A DNA stretch of 13,948 bases from an uncultured Eubacteriales bacterium. Its GTDB lineage: Bacteria > Bacillota > Clostridia > Lachnospirales > Lachnospiraceae. Numbering within the stretch: the first letter of the stretch is position 1; every line of letters starts with the position of its first letter. Both the position numbers and the translations under genes were made by a program. The stretch is taken from contig ONVB01000020.1 of the NCBI GenBank assembly GCA_900321145.1, positions 1 through 13,948 on the forward strand, given 5' to 3'. The notes under the pieces are model-generated. The model was not told the origin of the DNA and searched no databases. It was given only the letters and a program-made list of their open reading frames with translations. Below, piece by piece: positions 13,040-13,948 of the stretch.

Positions 13040-13948
13040 ATGAGACTTAGTGAGTTGCTTGCATATAACGACATAGTGATACAGTGTCACGACAACCCCG
13101 ATGCAGACGCACTTGCCTCGGGCTATGCATTAAAGTGGTATTTTGAAAAGTGCGGAAAGGATGCAAGGTTTATCTACCGGGGCAGGAATAAGATAGGGAA
13201 GAGCAACCTTATGATCATGCTTGAGGAGCTTGAGATCCCGGTGACGTACGAGCCTGATTTTTGGGAGGAACCCGAGCTTCTTATAACGGTCGACTGTCAG
13301 TACGGCCAGAGGAATGTAACGACCACACCGGCGAAGAATGTAGCGGTCATAGACCATCACCAGGTTACGGTTGAAGTGCCTGCCCTCTCCGAAGTGAGAA
13401 GCAGCATCGGAAGCTGCTCAACCGTGATATGGGATATGATACGGGCAGAGGGGCTGGATGTCAGTGAGAACAAACTTCTTTCCACGGCACTTTACTATGG
13501 ACTTTACACGGATACAAATAAGCTGTCGGAACTGTCGCATCCGTTAGACAGGGATATGACGGATGCGCTTGTCGTGAACAGGAGTCTCATAACCAGGATG
13601 AGCAATTCAAACATTTCCCTGAATGAGCTCAAGATCACGGGCAAGGCGATATTTGATTATGAATACGATACAAAGAACAGGGTGCTTATCCTGAAGGTCG
13701 ATAAATGCGATCCGAATATCCTCGGCGTGATAAGTGATTTTTCGATGGAGACGACAGAGGTCGATGTATGTCTTGCTTACTATGTGAGCTCCGCAGAGGT
13801 GAAGTTCTCTGTCAGGAGCTGTATACGTGAGGTGCATGCGAACGAGCTTGCCGCATTTCTTGCAGAGGGTATAGGCGGCGGTGGAGGACACCTGACCAAG
13901 GCAGGAGGAACGGCAAGACCCGAGAAGCTCGAGCAGCTCGGCCTGATC
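13040..13948 (+). CDS. DHH-DHHA1 family phosphoesterase (3' end outside window)
   Basis: 303 codons are open from ATG 13040 to the end of the window, with AGGGGG (about 13028-13033) just upstream. The protein resembles NrnA-type DHH phosphoesterases, which degrade short RNA oligonucleotides, pAp or cyclic dinucleotide products with Mn2+. Seen: HDNPDADA at 17-24 (H17, D21, D23), TVDC with D85, the DHH motif D105-H106-H107, and in the C-terminal DHHA1 domain GGGGGH at 279-284 followed by LTKAGG. All metal ligands and the glycine-rich substrate loop are present. NrnA proteins are a little over 310 residues, so only a short tail should be missing. No membrane segment is seen, so it is not GdpP. 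Confidence 0.88.
   Translation, partial: MRLSELLAYNDIVIQCHDNPDADALASGYALKWYFEKCGKDARFIYRGRNKIGKSNLMIMLEELEIPVTYEPDFWEEPELLITVDCQYGQRNVTTTPAKNVAVIDHHQVTVEVPALSEVRSSIGSCSTVIWDMIRAEGLDVSENKLLSTALYYGLYTDTNKLSELSHPLDRDMTDALVVNRSLITRMSNSNISLNELKITGKAIFDYEYDTKNRVLILKVDKCDPNILGVISDFSMETTEVDVCLAYYVSSAEVKFSVRSCIREVHANELAAFLAEGIGGGGGHLTKAGGTARPEKLEQLGLI

Noticed and set aside
1..13948. CRISPR array, insertion sequence or prophage
   Set aside because: No regularly spaced direct repeats, transposase, integrase or phage structural genes were seen.

Overview
The window looks like chromosomal DNA from a motile member of the Lachnospiraceae (Clostridia, Firmicutes). The reasons are the conserved order HU gene, rqcP, divIC, tilS, hpt, ftsH, a YjfB-type motility protein, a DUF6062 protein, clostridial ChW repeats, strong AGGAGG ribosome binding sites and frequent ATA isoleucine codons. 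Every supported gene is on the + strand. The assignment rests on gene content and style only; no database search was possible.

Layout. Bases 1-69 are the end of an unidentified gene, followed by a small YjfB-type gene with a terminator and a DUF6062 gene whose product carries two CxxC/CxxH modules. A possible structured element and a near-consensus promoter precede the HU gene, which has its own terminator. Next come rqcP (ribosome quality control), a REP-like palindrome, a HerA/DUF853-type ATPase with a repetitive coiled-coil tail, divIC/ftsB (cell division), tilS (tRNA-Ile lysidine synthase), hpt (purine salvage) and ftsH (membrane AAA+ protease), closed by a very strong terminator. In many spore-forming relatives this neighbourhood also holds yabP, yabQ and spoIIE. 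They are absent here.

Bases 7850-8330 have no convincing gene. They hold the ftsH terminator, a candidate C-rich small RNA with its own -10 box and terminator, and an extended -10 promoter placed exactly for a leaderless mRNA. That promoter drives a two-gene cassette joined by an 8-base overlap: a GNAT-like, possibly tandem, acetyltransferase and a 614-residue protein with a DRHxGN ... IDND signature like the active sites of PI3/PI4-kinase and HipA-type atypical kinases. This cassette is the strongest candidate for an undescribed system. A queD gene follows closely, then a terminator, a secreted ChW-repeat protein with YD-like C-terminal repeats, and a DHH-DHHA1 phosphoesterase that runs off the end.

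The HU-to-ftsH block is housekeeping (nucleoid, translation quality control, division, tRNA modification, purine salvage, membrane proteolysis). The ftsH-queD interval and the ChW gene look like the accessory part. Several start codons were moved from the longest open frame: hpt begins at a TTG, and the DUF6062, HU, HerA-like and ChW genes begin at internal ATGs with proper ribosome binding sites.
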